Positions 55,895-64,000 of a stretch of DNA of 64,000 bases are shown piece after piece. The stretch spans positions 124,001 to 188,000 of the forward strand of contig NZ_NWUX01000003.1 in assembly GCF_002374315.1 (NCBI RefSeq), in the 5' to 3' direction. Made by a program: the position numbers and the translations under genes. The DNA comes from Vreelandella nigrificans (lineage in GTDB: Bacteria > Pseudomonadota > Gammaproteobacteria > Pseudomonadales > Halomonadaceae). The notes below the pieces were generated by a model. It made no database searches. It was not told where the DNA came from and saw only the letters and a list, made by a program, of their open reading frames with translations. Within the stretch, counting starts at the first letter, position 1; each line of letters begins with the position of its first letter.

Positions 55895-57250
55895 CTACAT
55901 ATTGTTAGGAATCCAGGTAGCGATTCCGGGGAAAAGCACGACTAGAAGCAGCACGAGCAGTATCATGGCGATTGGCAGCATGGCCCCCTTCATCACCTTG
56001 ACGATGGGTATCGAGCCGATATGTGATACGACGAACAACACCCCACCCATCGGCGGCGTAATCAGTGCCAGATTGACATTGAGCAACATGATGACCGCGA
56101 ACCAGATATTATCCCAGCCCATGTAAGCAATGATCGGCACCAACAGTGGAATCGCCAGATACATCAAAGCCATCACTTCTAGAAACATGCCGAGCACGAA
56201 AAGGCACAGGTTTATCAGTAGCATCAATTGCAGAGGAGAAAGATCCAAGGCAATGATAGTTTCCAGAAGCTGCTGAGGAATACGTCCAAACGAAACCACA
56301 TGCCCCAGCACGGCACCACCCACCACGATGACCCCCACCATGGCAGACACGGCCGTGGCCTCCATCAACACATTGCCCAGCTTCTTCAGGGTCAGAGTTC
56401 GATAGATGAAGAAGCCCACCAGCATACAATATACGACAGCGATAGCGGCTGCTTCTGATGCAGTAAACACCCCGAGATAGATACCACCCAAGATGATGAC
56501 CGGTGCCATTAAGCCCCAGAACGCCTCCTTAAGTGCCTTGCGCTTGCTAAGCCTCTCAGGAGCAGGCGCTGCTTCGTGATTGACCTCACGAGTCGACTCC
56601 GTTCGGGTTGCTGCAGCTCCCACCTGCAGAGGTGGTGCCGTCATCCGGTAATGACGATTGATGAAAAAGGAGAGGGCGAGAGAATAGAGCAATATCAGCA
56701 ATATGCCGGGCACGATACCGGCCATGAAAAGCTTACCTATCGACTCGTCGGTCAAGTACCCATAGATGATCATGACAATGCTGGGTGGAATGACACTCCC
56801 TAACGACCCCCCTGCCGTGATGGAAGCGGCTATCAAGGAGTCAGAATATCCCGCTCGACGCAGCTCTGGCGTCGCAATCAAGCCCATCGTCGAAGCAGAA
56901 ACGAAGCTGGAACCCGTCATCGCAGAAAAAACGCCACTGCTCGATATGGTGGCCACCCCAAGTCCCGATTTAGACCACCATAAGAAAGACTTGGCAGCAT
57001 CAAAAAGGCGCTTCCCCATCCCCGTTTCCGAAATTAGCTGCGCGGCTAGCACAAACAACGGAATGGCAACGAGAATACTGGAATCCATCGCCGAATACGC
57101 TTTCTCTACACTGATGCTAGTCGCTGAATCGAGACCGATATAGGTCGTTAGCAGAGCGATGCCAAGAAAGCCAAGGCCGAAGCCCACTGGCAGCCCGCTG
57201 GCCATGACCAGCAGGAAGGTGATCACGAATCCTATGATATAAATTGTCAT
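55895..57250 (-). CDS. dctM: TRAP transporter large permease DctM
   Basis: 451-aa membrane subunit with about 12 helices; start at 57250 (aaggtg site). Contains GSSFVSASTMGLIATPELRRAGY, GGSLGSVIPPSIVMI and MLLNVNLALITPPMGGVLFVV, all typical of DctM/SiaM. Uses the sodium gradient to import the organic acid handed over by DctP. A Glu/Arg-rich cytosolic loop (about 205-240) sits between the halves. Confidence 0.94.
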   Translation of the reverse strand: MTIYIIGFVITFLLVMASGLPVGFGLGFLGIALLTTYIGLDSATSISVEKAYSAMDSSILVAIPLFVLAAQLISETGMGKRLFDAAKSFLWWSKSGLGVATISSSGVFSAMTGSSFVSASTMGLIATPELRRAGYSDSLIAASITAGGSLGSVIPPSIVMIIYGYLTDESIGKLFMAGIVPGILLILLYSLALSFFINRHYRMTAPPLQVGAAATRTESTREVNHEAAPAPERLSKRKALKEAFWGLMAPVIILGGIYLGVFTASEAAAIAVVYCMLVGFFIYRTLTLKKLGNVLMEATAVSAMVGVIVVGGAVLGHVVSFGRIPQQLLETIIALDLSPLQLMLLINLCLFVLGMFLEVMALMYLAIPLLVPIIAYMGWDNIWFAVIMLLNVNLALITPPMGGVLFVVSHIGSIPIVKVMKGAMLPIAMILLVLLLVVLFPGIATWIPNNM

Positions 57251-57289
57251 GCTAGGCACCTTGCGGCTTGGTGATGGCGGTAATAGGTT

Positions 57290-57799
57290 TCACTGTGCCC
57301 CCTTATTCATTAACTCCAGCAACAACTTGTTGAAGAATTGAAGGGCAAGCAATACTGCTCCAATCGGAAGCAAGGAACCTGGAATCCATAAGGGCACCTG
57401 AATCAAGCCCGTGCTGGTATCACCCATTTCATAAGAGAAATGGACCATCTCGATTCCCTTGATGACAAATGTGACCGAATACCCCAGGCCAATCAGATGG
57501 GTAAAGATCCTCAACCGCCTACGATTACTCGCCTTGAGCCGGTCGACAAAGATTGTCACGGCAAAATGGCTATCATTGCGCAGGGCATAGGCGGCTGCTA
57601 GGAAAGCGATAGCCATCCAAAGGTATACGCTGAATTCCTGCACCCAGGCTGTGGGGCTGCCGAAGAAATACCGTACGGTGACTTCATACGTGATAATGAG
57701 CGCCAATAGCATCAGGCAACAGGCGGCAATGACACCACCCACTCCACTGCTAAAGTCGATCCAGCGTGACAGCCAGTTTCTCTCAGTTGGACTTTTCAT
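57290..57799 (-). CDS. dctQ: TRAP transporter small permease DctQ
   Basis: 169-aa subunit with four helices from the ATG at 57799 (caggag site). EVTVRYFFGSPTAWVQEFSVYLWMAIAFLAAAYAL and FVDRL are the DctQ family words. Gap of 39 bp to dctM. Partners with DctM in the membrane. Confidence 0.9.
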   Translation of the reverse strand: MKSPTERNWLSRWIDFSSGVGGVIAACCLMLLALIITYEVTVRYFFGSPTAWVQEFSVYLWMAIAFLAAAYALRNDSHFAVTIFVDRLKASNRRRLRIFTHLIGLGYSVTFVIKGIEMVHFSYEMGDTSTGLIQVPLWIPGSLLPIGAVLLALQFFNKLLLELMNKGAQ

Positions 57800-57913
57800 C
57801 ACTACTCCTGCGAGCAAAGTCACAATCCATACACGAGGACAGTGCTAGACAGTATTGCGAGGCCAACTAAGCGATAGATAGTCGACCTCAGCTCGATTAT
57901 TGGCTTAGCGCGA

Positions 57914-58897
57914 TTATTGGAGACTCAGCTCAAGCAGGCGCTGAGCTTCCGGCCCATTGGCGTCTGCCCACTCCTGCCACACACCATGGCTTATCTCACG
58001 CACTCGTTCCATTTCGGACGCAGGGAACTCCGTGACGATAGCGCCATCCTCTGCTGACTCGGCCAGGAATTTTGCCTCCCAGGCCATGGCTTCCTGAAGG
58101 CTTCTGGCCTGCATCCGCTCGCCTGCACTCAGCATGATTTCCTGCACATCCTCAGGCAGTGACTCCCACTTGTTGAGGTTCATCGCCACCATAATGGTGG
58201 GGAAACTCAGGTTGATTCTGGTCAAGTGAGGCGCGACTTCGTGGGTCTGTTGAAAGTAGCCGTTGACGATGGAATTGAGGCTGGCATCGGCCACCCCAAG
58301 CCTGAGGGCCATATACTGTTCTATCTGGGGAATGGAGCTGTCAGGTGAAGCCCCTAAGCGGGAGAAGATATTAGTTCCCATCGGGCTTGTGGAGAGTACG
58401 CGTAAATTCTCGAAATCTTCCACCGTTTCAATGTTTCCATTTGAGCTATAGATCTGCACACCATCCACAAAGCTGGTATAGATCAACTTCATGCGCCGCT
58501 GCTCCAGGGCATCCTCGATGATTGCAAGGGACTCGCCTTGATAAACCTCCGCGACATGCTCAAGAGAGTCGAATGCAAACGGGAGGTAGACACCCTGCAG
58601 CATAGGCACCATCCCCATGACGCGAGGTGATAGCAAGACACCTATATCGACATGGCCCCGCGCAACGGCATTATGCATATCCTTGTCATCGTAGAGTTGC
58701 CCCCCCGGATACTCGATAATCCGGATCTTACCTGCGGCAGCTTCATTAACCTCTTCGATCCAGTCAGCACGCGCTTGAGCCACGAAGTGGCTGGGAGGCC
58801 CCCAGGAAGCCAGTTTGATTTCGATCTCTTCTGCCATGGCGGTGGCAGAGGCTAGTATCAAGCCGGCAGCAAGGGGCAACAGGGCTCTTGGCTTCAT
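57914..58897 (-). CDS. dctP: TRAP transporter substrate-binding protein DctP
   Basis: 327-aa periplasmic binding protein. Signal peptide 1-22 (LILASATAMA); KLASWGPPSHFVAQARADWIEEV at the start and a central SNGNIETVEDFENLRVLSTSPMGTNIF segment where Arg binds the ligand carboxylate. First gene of dctPQM; probably imports the acid activated by the neighbouring CoA ligase. Confidence 0.92.
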   Translation of the reverse strand: MKPRALLPLAAGLILASATAMAEEIEIKLASWGPPSHFVAQARADWIEEVNEAAAGKIRIIEYPGGQLYDDKDMHNAVARGHVDIGVLLSPRVMGMVPMLQGVYLPFAFDSLEHVAEVYQGESLAIIEDALEQRRMKLIYTSFVDGVQIYSSNGNIETVEDFENLRVLSTSPMGTNIFSRLGASPDSSIPQIEQYMALRLGVADASLNSIVNGYFQQTHEVAPHLTRINLSFPTIMVAMNLNKWESLPEDVQEIMLSAGERMQARSLQEAMAWEAKFLAESAEDGAIVTEFPASEMERVREISHGVWQEWADANGPEAQRLLELSLQ

Positions 58898-59450
58898 CGT
58901 GTTCTCCAGGAATCATTGTTGGTTGTTCTGTTCTATCGCGCCATAGCACATATAGGGATTCATCGACCCACTAAAACGAAAGCCTATTTCACAATACGAA
59001 ACTAAGTACCATCTTAAACAGCCAATGAAGGGGGCGTCAAGGGCTAAAGCACAACGGTTCCCCCAGCATTCCCACCCTTTAGTCGAATGCCACAACGATC
59101 GAAAGGCGAGCCGGAAAGTGATGAACGGGAACCTGGGAAGAGACCAAGGCGCCACTGGCAGAAGAGCCCGGTGGAGCTAAGTTTGGTACGAAAAATCGAC
59201 GAGAGAGAGCAGACTATGGAGTGCCAAGCTAGGCAGAATAGATAGGATCGCTAAGATGGATAGGATCGCTTAAATAGATAGGATCGCTAAAAATAGACAG
59301 GTATTAGCCAGACCGAAACCACAACAAGCACCAGGTCGTTTACAAGACCTGGTGCTGCCTACCGTTCGCTTAGGTCCTGGCGGTTTTGATCAACCATCGC
59401 GAAAAGCGCGCGTTGCGTAGCCGTTCAGCATCAAGGATTGGTCACTAGCA
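58898..59450. other. 553-bp gap between dctP and the IclR gene
   Basis: No gene found. It should contain the dctP promoter and the iclR terminator. Visible structures are the 18-bp repeat (59238-59301) and a perfect 10-bp hairpin gcaccaggtc / gacctggtgc (59328-59355) about 95 bp past the iclR stop, without T-run. Confidence 0.65.
59238..59301. repeat. 18-19-bp tandem repeat in the dctP-iclR gap
   Basis: Units atagataggatcgctaag, atggataggatcgcttaa, atagataggatcgctaaaa and a partial atagacagg. No flanking inverted repeats. Confidence 0.92.
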
Positions 59451-60245
59451 CTAGACACCCGTAGAAAGAATATCCTTTGCCACTTGGACGAGCTGAGGGC
59501 CCAGCGACTGTAGCGCATCCTCAGCAGATAGCAGGTAGTTGGGGCCGCCGCAATTCAGTGCCAGCACACGTCCATCCTGGAGCTGCAGAGGCACACCCAC
59601 CGCATTGATCGTCTTGTCCCATTCGCCCAAAGAGGAACAAAAGCCCTTGTCCTCGAACTCTTCAAGTGCCCGGTCGATACCCTCTTTCCAAGCCGGCCAG
59701 CGCTCACCGCCTACGCGCTCGAGATCGGAGAGAATATGATTACGCTCAGGCTCCTGCAGGCCAGCGATAAAAGCGCGGCCCGCCGCCGATGTCGCAATCG
59801 GTAGTCGAGAACCGACCTCCATGCGCAATGCCTGGGTCTCATCGCCCCGGCAGTTTTCCACATAGATCATCGAGAGACGTTCACGAATGGTCAGTCCCAC
59901 CGATATATTGACACGATTGGCCAGTCGCTCTATGAAGGGCTTGGCGATCTGTCTTACGTGAAGGTTGGAGGTATAGGCATAGCCCAGTGCCAGCACCCCA
60001 GCGTCAAGCTGGTACTTCTCCAAATGCCTCGAATACGCCAGATAGCCGAGTTTGGTCAGAGTGTAGGTCATCCGAGAGATGGTCGGCTTAGGCAGGCCGG
60101 TAATCCTGGCCAGGTCCTGATTGCTCAACACACCGCCCTGCTGGCCGAAGGCACGAAGGACGTCGAGCCCCCTCGCCAACGCCTCGACGAACTTACGATC
60201 TTTTTCACCATTCTTGTCGCGGGGTAAATCGAAAATTTCGTTCAT
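59451..60245 (-). CDS. IclR family transcriptional regulator
   Basis: 264-aa regulator: winged HTH at 22-85 (ALARGLDVLRAFGQQ, NQDLARITGLPKPTISRMTYTLTKLGYL) and IclR ligand domain with SAAGRAFIAGL and GVPLQLQDGRVLALNCGG. Of the branch controlling aromatic or organic-acid catabolism (PcaR/PobR-like length). Located between the TRAP genes and ETF-QO, so likely local regulator of the surrounding catabolic genes. Confidence 0.92.
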   Translation of the reverse strand: MNEIFDLPRDKNGEKDRKFVEALARGLDVLRAFGQQGGVLSNQDLARITGLPKPTISRMTYTLTKLGYLAYSRHLEKYQLDAGVLALGYAYTSNLHVRQIAKPFIERLANRVNISVGLTIRERLSMIYVENCRGDETQALRMEVGSRLPIATSAAGRAFIAGLQEPERNHILSDLERVGGERWPAWKEGIDRALEEFEDKGFCSSLGEWDKTINAVGVPLQLQDGRVLALNCGGPNYLLSAEDALQSLGPQLVQVAKDILSTGV

Positions 60246-60428
60246 CAGCCATTATCTTATGTAGACTCGAAACGAACCGCGCCACCGCTTCAATAATCAT
60301 TCGACAAGCGTTGGCACATCAAGGTTTTTCACTGTAATTATCGTATCACATGTATCGCATCGAATCCCTCCTAGATCGCTATGCAAAACCTCCGTCTGCA
60401 CTCCGGCACCGCCCCCCCTTGAGGCTAC

Positions 60429-62090
60429 TTACATATTCGGATAGTTCGGTCCACCACCGCCTTCCGGCGCCACCCAGGTGATGTTCTGGGCCGGGTCCTT
60501 GATATCACAGGTCTTGCAGTGCACGCAGTTCTGGAAGTTGATCTGGAACTGCGGCTGTCCGTCACTCCCCTCCACCACTTCATAGACCCCCGCCGGGCAG
60601 TAGCGCTGCGCCGGCTCGGCATATTCAGGCAAATTGTCGCGAATCGGTAACTGTGGATCGGACAGGCGCAGGTGGCAAGGCTGATCTTCCTCATGGTTGG
60701 TGTTGGAAAGGAATACCGAGGAGAGCTTGTCGAAGGAGAGCTTACCGTCCGGCTTAGGGTAGTCGATTTTCTCGAATTCACTGGCTGGCTTGAGCTGGGC
60801 ATGATCCGCGCGGGTGTCATGGACATTGGGCAGCTTGCCGCCCAGCAGCTGATTGACGAAGTTATAAGCACCGCCGCCGACGGTGCCATACTTGTGGATC
60901 GCCGGACCAAAGCTGGCGCTCTCCTGGAGTTCGGCATAGGCCCAGCTGGCTTCCCACTTGGTGATGAAGGCGGTCAGCTCCTGGCCACCTTCGTCGCCCG
61001 CGGCGAGCGCCTCGAAGACGCTCTCGGCGGCTACCAAGCCCGACTTCATGGCGGTATGCAGGCCCTTAATCTTGGCAAAATTGAGAGTACCGGCGTCGCA
61101 ACCAACTAACAGGCCGCCGGGGAAGGTCATCTTCGGTAGGCAATTGAGCCCGCCTTTGGTGATGGCCCGGGCGCCGTAGGCGACCCGCTTGCCGCCTTCC
61201 AGGTGCTTGGCCAGCACTGGGTGGTGCTTCATGCGCTGGAATTCGTCGAACGGCGACAGCCAGGGGTTCTGATAGGAGAGATCCATGATCAGCCCCACCA
61301 TCACCTGTTGGTTCTCGGCGTGATAGAGAAACCAGCCGCCATGGGTAGACTTGTCCAGGGGCCAGCCGGAGCCATGCAGTACCAGGCCGGGCTCGTGCTT
61401 CTCTGCGGGGATATCCCACAGCTCCTTCAAGCCGATACCGTAGTGCTGAGGATCTTTGCCAGCGGCCAGGTCGAATTTCTGGATCAGTCGCTTGCCCAAG
61501 TGGCCCCGCGCCCCTTCAGCGAACAGGGTGTACTTGGCACGCAGTTCCATACCCGGCATATGGCCCTCTTTGGGCTGGCCATCGGCGGCCACTCCCATAT
61601 CACCGATCAAAATACCCTTGACCGTGCCGTCCTCGATAACAGCTTCCTGGGCGGCGAAGCCGGGGAAGATCTCCACGCCCAGGCCCTCGGCCTGTTCAGC
61701 CAACCAGCGGCACAGGTTACCGGCGCTGATCACATAGCGAGGTAGTTCGCCGCCGGTGTTATGCATCGACTTGGGCACCAGGGCATTGGGCAGCTTTTGG
61801 GCCTTATCGGCATCCTTGAGCAGGTAGAGCTCGTCGCGGGTCGCGGGGGTGGTCAGGGGCGCGCCGCGCGCCTCCCAGTCGGGGAATAGCTCAGCCAATG
61901 CGCGGGGCTCGAAAACCGCCCCGGAGAGGATATGGGCGCCTACTTCTGAGCCCTTCTCCACCACGCACACCGTTAGTTCCTGGCCGGTTTCACCCGCCTG
62001 CTGCATCAGCCTGCAGGCCGCCGATAGGCCCGAGGGCCCGGCGCCGACGATGACCACGTCGAATTCCATCACATCTCTTTGTATTGCCAT
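60429..62090 (-). CDS. etfD: Electron transfer flavoprotein-ubiquinone oxidoreductase
   Basis: 553-aa membrane-peripheral enzyme passing electrons from ETF to ubiquinone. FAD site DVVIVGAGPSGLSAACRL, quinone-proximal middle part, GCDAGTLNFAKIKGLHTAMKSG, and a C-terminal ferredoxin-like 4Fe-4S domain with RYCPAGVYEV and NCVHCKTCDIKDPAQNI cysteines. Complete. Connects acyl-CoA dehydrogenase activity to respiration; its partner ETF is encoded 1.5 kb away. Confidence 0.97.
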   Translation of the reverse strand: MAIQRDVMEFDVVIVGAGPSGLSAACRLMQQAGETGQELTVCVVEKGSEVGAHILSGAVFEPRALAELFPDWEARGAPLTTPATRDELYLLKDADKAQKLPNALVPKSMHNTGGELPRYVISAGNLCRWLAEQAEGLGVEIFPGFAAQEAVIEDGTVKGILIGDMGVAADGQPKEGHMPGMELRAKYTLFAEGARGHLGKRLIQKFDLAAGKDPQHYGIGLKELWDIPAEKHEPGLVLHGSGWPLDKSTHGGWFLYHAENQQVMVGLIMDLSYQNPWLSPFDEFQRMKHHPVLAKHLEGGKRVAYGARAITKGGLNCLPKMTFPGGLLVGCDAGTLNFAKIKGLHTAMKSGLVAAESVFEALAAGDEGGQELTAFITKWEASWAYAELQESASFGPAIHKYGTVGGGAYNFVNQLLGGKLPNVHDTRADHAQLKPASEFEKIDYPKPDGKLSFDKLSSVFLSNTNHEEDQPCHLRLSDPQLPIRDNLPEYAEPAQRYCPAGVYEVVEGSDGQPQFQINFQNCVHCKTCDIKDPAQNITWVAPEGGGGPNYPNM

Positions 62091-62112
62091 AGCCCTCTCT
62101 GCTAGCCCCCTC

Positions 62113-62148
62113 GTCTGTTGTTATTTACCTGTCTGTTGTTACTCACCT
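62113..62148. repeat. 18-bp direct repeat upstream of ETF-QO
   Basis: gtctgttgttatttacct and gtctgttgttactcacct, adjacent, 23 bp from the etfD start. The rest of the 298-bp divergent gap to the porin holds no gene; promoters of both genes must lie in it. Confidence 0.8.
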
Positions 62149-62388
62149 GGCCTCACCCAGCATCCTCTCTGGGAGATCAAACCAGCTGGATCTCATATTC
62201 ATATTGCCAAACGCCCCGCAATTCCACTAAAGACAAAATATTATCAAATATTAGACCTATGTACCACTTGGCGGAATTGAAGTACCGCATAGCAGAACAT
62301 ACTATCGCAATACGGTCATCAGGTCTACCTCTCGATACCTGCAGCCTGAATGGCCGACAAGTACAACGAATAATTAAAAGGAAGGGGT

Positions 62389-63381
62389 ATGACTACCAAC
62401 AAGATCTCGGCTTTGTGCGCCGGCTTCTGCTTACTCTCCACGACTGCCGCCGCTCAGGGCACACCCGAACTCTATGGTCAGGTCGCCGCCCGCGTCATTG
62501 ATCAAGAACATCAGGACCGCTCGGTAGAAGCTTATGACGTTCGTCTGGGCCTCAGGGGAATGGGCCAGTACGCCAATATCACCGCTGTCTACGAGCTCGA
62601 AGCCGAATTCACCAACGCGGTGAATGACAGTAGCGATAACAACAATGATGATAATGAGCTTGAAATCCGCAATGCTCGCCTTCTATTCCCGACTCAGCTC
62701 GGTACTTTTGTAATTGCCCCAAAAACACCCAGCAGTCAGTACTTAATTCTCTACAGTGCAGTCGATATCTTTGAGACCAACCGCGCCTATACCAATAACG
62801 GTGTGTCACAGATATTTGACCAGGCCGAGACATCCTCCCATGTACTGGCCTGGCTGAGTCCTCGTAAGTATGGTTTTCAGGGTCTGCTCTCCTATCTAAC
62901 AGGCAGCACCGACAGCGGCACTGACTCCGACTACGTGACCTGGTGGCTAGAATGGCAAGCTGACGAGGAGAGCGACCTATCCGGCTTAAGAGCCGCTATC
63001 GGCCAAGTGTATATCGATCGCTTGGCAGTTCATGCCTTGGCCGAAGATGATGCCGTTCGAACAACTGCCACAATTGGCTATACCAACCACGGCTTGCACC
63101 TTGGGGCAACTTACGAGCATTCGGACTTCAAAGGTTTCGCCAACATGGACAGGGAAACCTATGGCATCGCTGCCAGCTATACCTACAATGGCTATACGCT
63201 AGGCGCTGGCTATTACGAGCGCAGTTTCGATGATGATCTCATGTCTTCTCAGGACAACAAGGGAACGGTGGTCACGCTGCAGAAGCGCTTCAACGAAGAC
63301 CTGATGTTCTTCATTGAGAACGGCAATTTTGACCTCGACGGCCAGAGCAGCCTGAGCGTCGGCGCGAAGCTGACGTTCTGA
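62389..63381 (+). CDS. Outer-membrane porin (Gram-negative porin_4 type)
   Basis: 330-aa beta-barrel precursor. Signal peptide 1-22 (FCLLSTTAAA), mature start QGTPELYGQVAARVIDQ, alternating beta strands and the terminal Phe of LSVGAKLTF recognised by the Bam machinery. The DNNNDDNELE loop is acidic, fitting a halophile. Strong ribosome site (aaggaaggggt). Sits between etfD and etfA on the opposite strand; may be the uptake channel of the catabolic block. Confidence 0.88.
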   Translation: MTTNKISALCAGFCLLSTTAAAQGTPELYGQVAARVIDQEHQDRSVEAYDVRLGLRGMGQYANITAVYELEAEFTNAVNDSSDNNNDDNELEIRNARLLFPTQLGTFVIAPKTPSSQYLILYSAVDIFETNRAYTNNGVSQIFDQAETSSHVLAWLSPRKYGFQGLLSYLTGSTDSGTDSDYVTWWLEWQADEESDLSGLRAAIGQVYIDRLAVHALAEDDAVRTTATIGYTNHGLHLGATYEHSDFKGFANMDRETYGIAASYTYNGYTLGAGYYERSFDDDLMSSQDNKGTVVTLQKRFNEDLMFFIENGNFDLDGQSSLSVGAKLTF

Positions 63382-63448
63382 TCGCGTCTCACTGTTTCGT
63401 AGGCTAGGTTTCGACAGCCAGATTTCGACAACCAGTTTCGATCTTTTC

Positions 63449-63475
63449 GCCTCGACCTTTGGTCGAGGCTTTCTT
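63449..63475 (+). terminator. Intrinsic terminator of the porin gene
   Basis: 9-bp stem gcctcgacc / ggtcgaggc with a 3-nt loop followed by tttctt, 68 bp past the porin stop. Short direct repeats (atttcgaca, accagtttcga) precede it. Confidence 0.85.
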
Positions 63476-63587
63476 GCTGCCTACTGGCACGGGCCAACAC
63501 GATGCTCCCATGCAACCCCCATGCAGCCCCCGTCAGCACAACGGGCACTGCGCGGATCTACATCTTCCTTAAGAGCCTATATCTTCC

Positions 63588-64000
63588 TTAGAGCCTGCTT
63601 TCCAATTCCGGCAGGATCTCGAATAAATCACCGACCAGGCCATAATCGGCGACCTGGAAGATCGGGGCCTCCTCGTCCTTGTTGATCGCAACGATCACCT
63701 TGGAGTCCTTCATCCCAGCCAGATGCTGGATGGCACCCGAGATGCCCACAGCGATATAAAGCTCGGGGGCGACGATCTTGCCGGTCTGGCCCACCTGCAT
63801 GTCGTTGGGCACGAAGCCAGCGTCCACCGCTGCGCGTGAGGCGCCGATAGCCGCCCCCAACTTGTCGGCAATGCCGTCGAGCAGCTTGAAGTTCTCGCCA
63901 TTGCCCATACCACGGCCACCGGAGATAACCACCTTGGCGCCGGCCAGCTCGGGTCGATCGCTCTCGGCCAGCTCCTGCCGGATAAAGGTTGATTGGCTGT
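63588..64000 (-). CDS. etfA: Electron transfer flavoprotein alpha subunit (partial)
   Basis: C-terminal about 137 residues of EtfA; the start lies beyond the right edge. The visible part reads [20 protein letters not shown] then GGRGMG (FAD loop), [43 protein letters not shown] (FAD site) and [20 protein letters not shown], all canonical. With EtfB (expected next) it collects electrons from acyl-CoA dehydrogenases for ETF-QO. The final codons overlap an 18-bp duplicated sequence (63560-63596). Confidence 0.97.
   Translation of the reverse strand, partial: SQSTFIRQELAESDRPELAGAKVVISGGRGMGNGENFKLLDGIADKLGAAIGASRAAVDAGFVPNDMQVGQTGKIVAPELYIAVGISGAIQHLAGMKDSKVIVAINKDEEAPIFQVADYGLVGDLFEILPELESRL

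Noticed and set aside
60425..60937. 170-codon frame overlapping the ETF-QO gene on the same strand
   Set aside because: Out of frame within the conserved 4Fe-4S domain; Arg/Ser/Thr-rich shadow.

Overview
The window looks like chromosomal DNA of a halophilic or marine gammaproteobacterium, most probably Halomonadaceae (Halomonas/Vreelandella type). The reasons are moderate-to-high GC, the gammaproteobacterial order rplU-rpmA-obgE-proB with ispB divergent from it, glnA-ntrB-ntrC, TRAP and tripartite tricarboxylate (TTT) transporters, and acidic protein surfaces. I see no phage, integrase, transposase, insertion sequence, CRISPR array or rRNA. There is one tRNA, tRNA-Pro(CGG).

Layout. 1-1.7 kb: phosphonate/phosphate-type ABC genes phnD-phnC (phnC runs off the left edge). 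1.8-4.8 kb: glutamate dehydrogenase family protein, a ferric-reductase/NOX-like membrane flavocytochrome and a 29-residue membrane peptide. 4.8-9.4 kb: DUF1853, proB, obgE, rpmA, rplU. 9.4-19.7 kb: ispB, tRNA-Pro, then a DNA-processing stretch with an ExeM/NucH-like nuclease, a TauE permease, a PD-(D/E)xK-DinG/XPD-like helicase overlapping FAN1, an HDAC-like deacetylase and a GIY-YIG protein. 20-26 kb: argE and the glycerol-3-phosphate importer ugpBAEC. 26-29 kb: an ECF42-type sigma factor with its DGPF/YCII partner genes. 29-34 kb: a 5'-nucleotidase, an SDR, and a glycosyltransferase-PAP2 pair. 33.9-38.2 kb: gltS, small membrane proteins, entericidin, a YqiA-like hydrolase, DUF6435, ChaN. 38.4-46.4 kb: tctBAC, ntrC-ntrB, glnA with sigma-54/NtrC control sites. 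46.4-49.7 kb: envelope-type genes. 49.8-64 kb: a catabolic block with an APH-type kinase, two SDRs, a MaoC hydratase, a histidine phosphatase, a feruloyl-CoA-synthase-like ligase, a TRAP importer, an IclR regulator, ETF-ubiquinone oxidoreductase, a porin and etfA (runs off the right edge).

How the parts work together. PhoB-type boxes (7-mers repeating every 11 bp) lie upstream of phnD, ugpB and the 5'-nucleotidase gene, and a weaker one precedes the glycosyltransferase-PAP2 pair. This suggests a dispersed phosphate-starvation regulon: phosphonate and glycerol-3-phosphate uptake, nucleotide phosphate scavenging and possibly phospholipid-to-glycolipid replacement. Nitrogen control is shown by NtrC enhancer-like sites and sigma-54 promoters at glnA and ntrBC. 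The last 14 kb looks like uptake, CoA activation and beta-oxidation-like processing of an unidentified organic acid, with electrons leaving through ETF and ETF-QO. Its paired kinase and phosphatase hint at a phosphorylated acyl-CoA intermediate.

A pattern crossing gene boundaries is the abundance of short imperfect tandem repeats (period 12-20 bp, about 17 loci in 64 kb). They sit in intergenic DNA and at the ends of coding regions, where unit lengths are always multiples of three. Two of them overlap start codons. All assignments rest on reading the sequence and on family knowledge; no database search was run.
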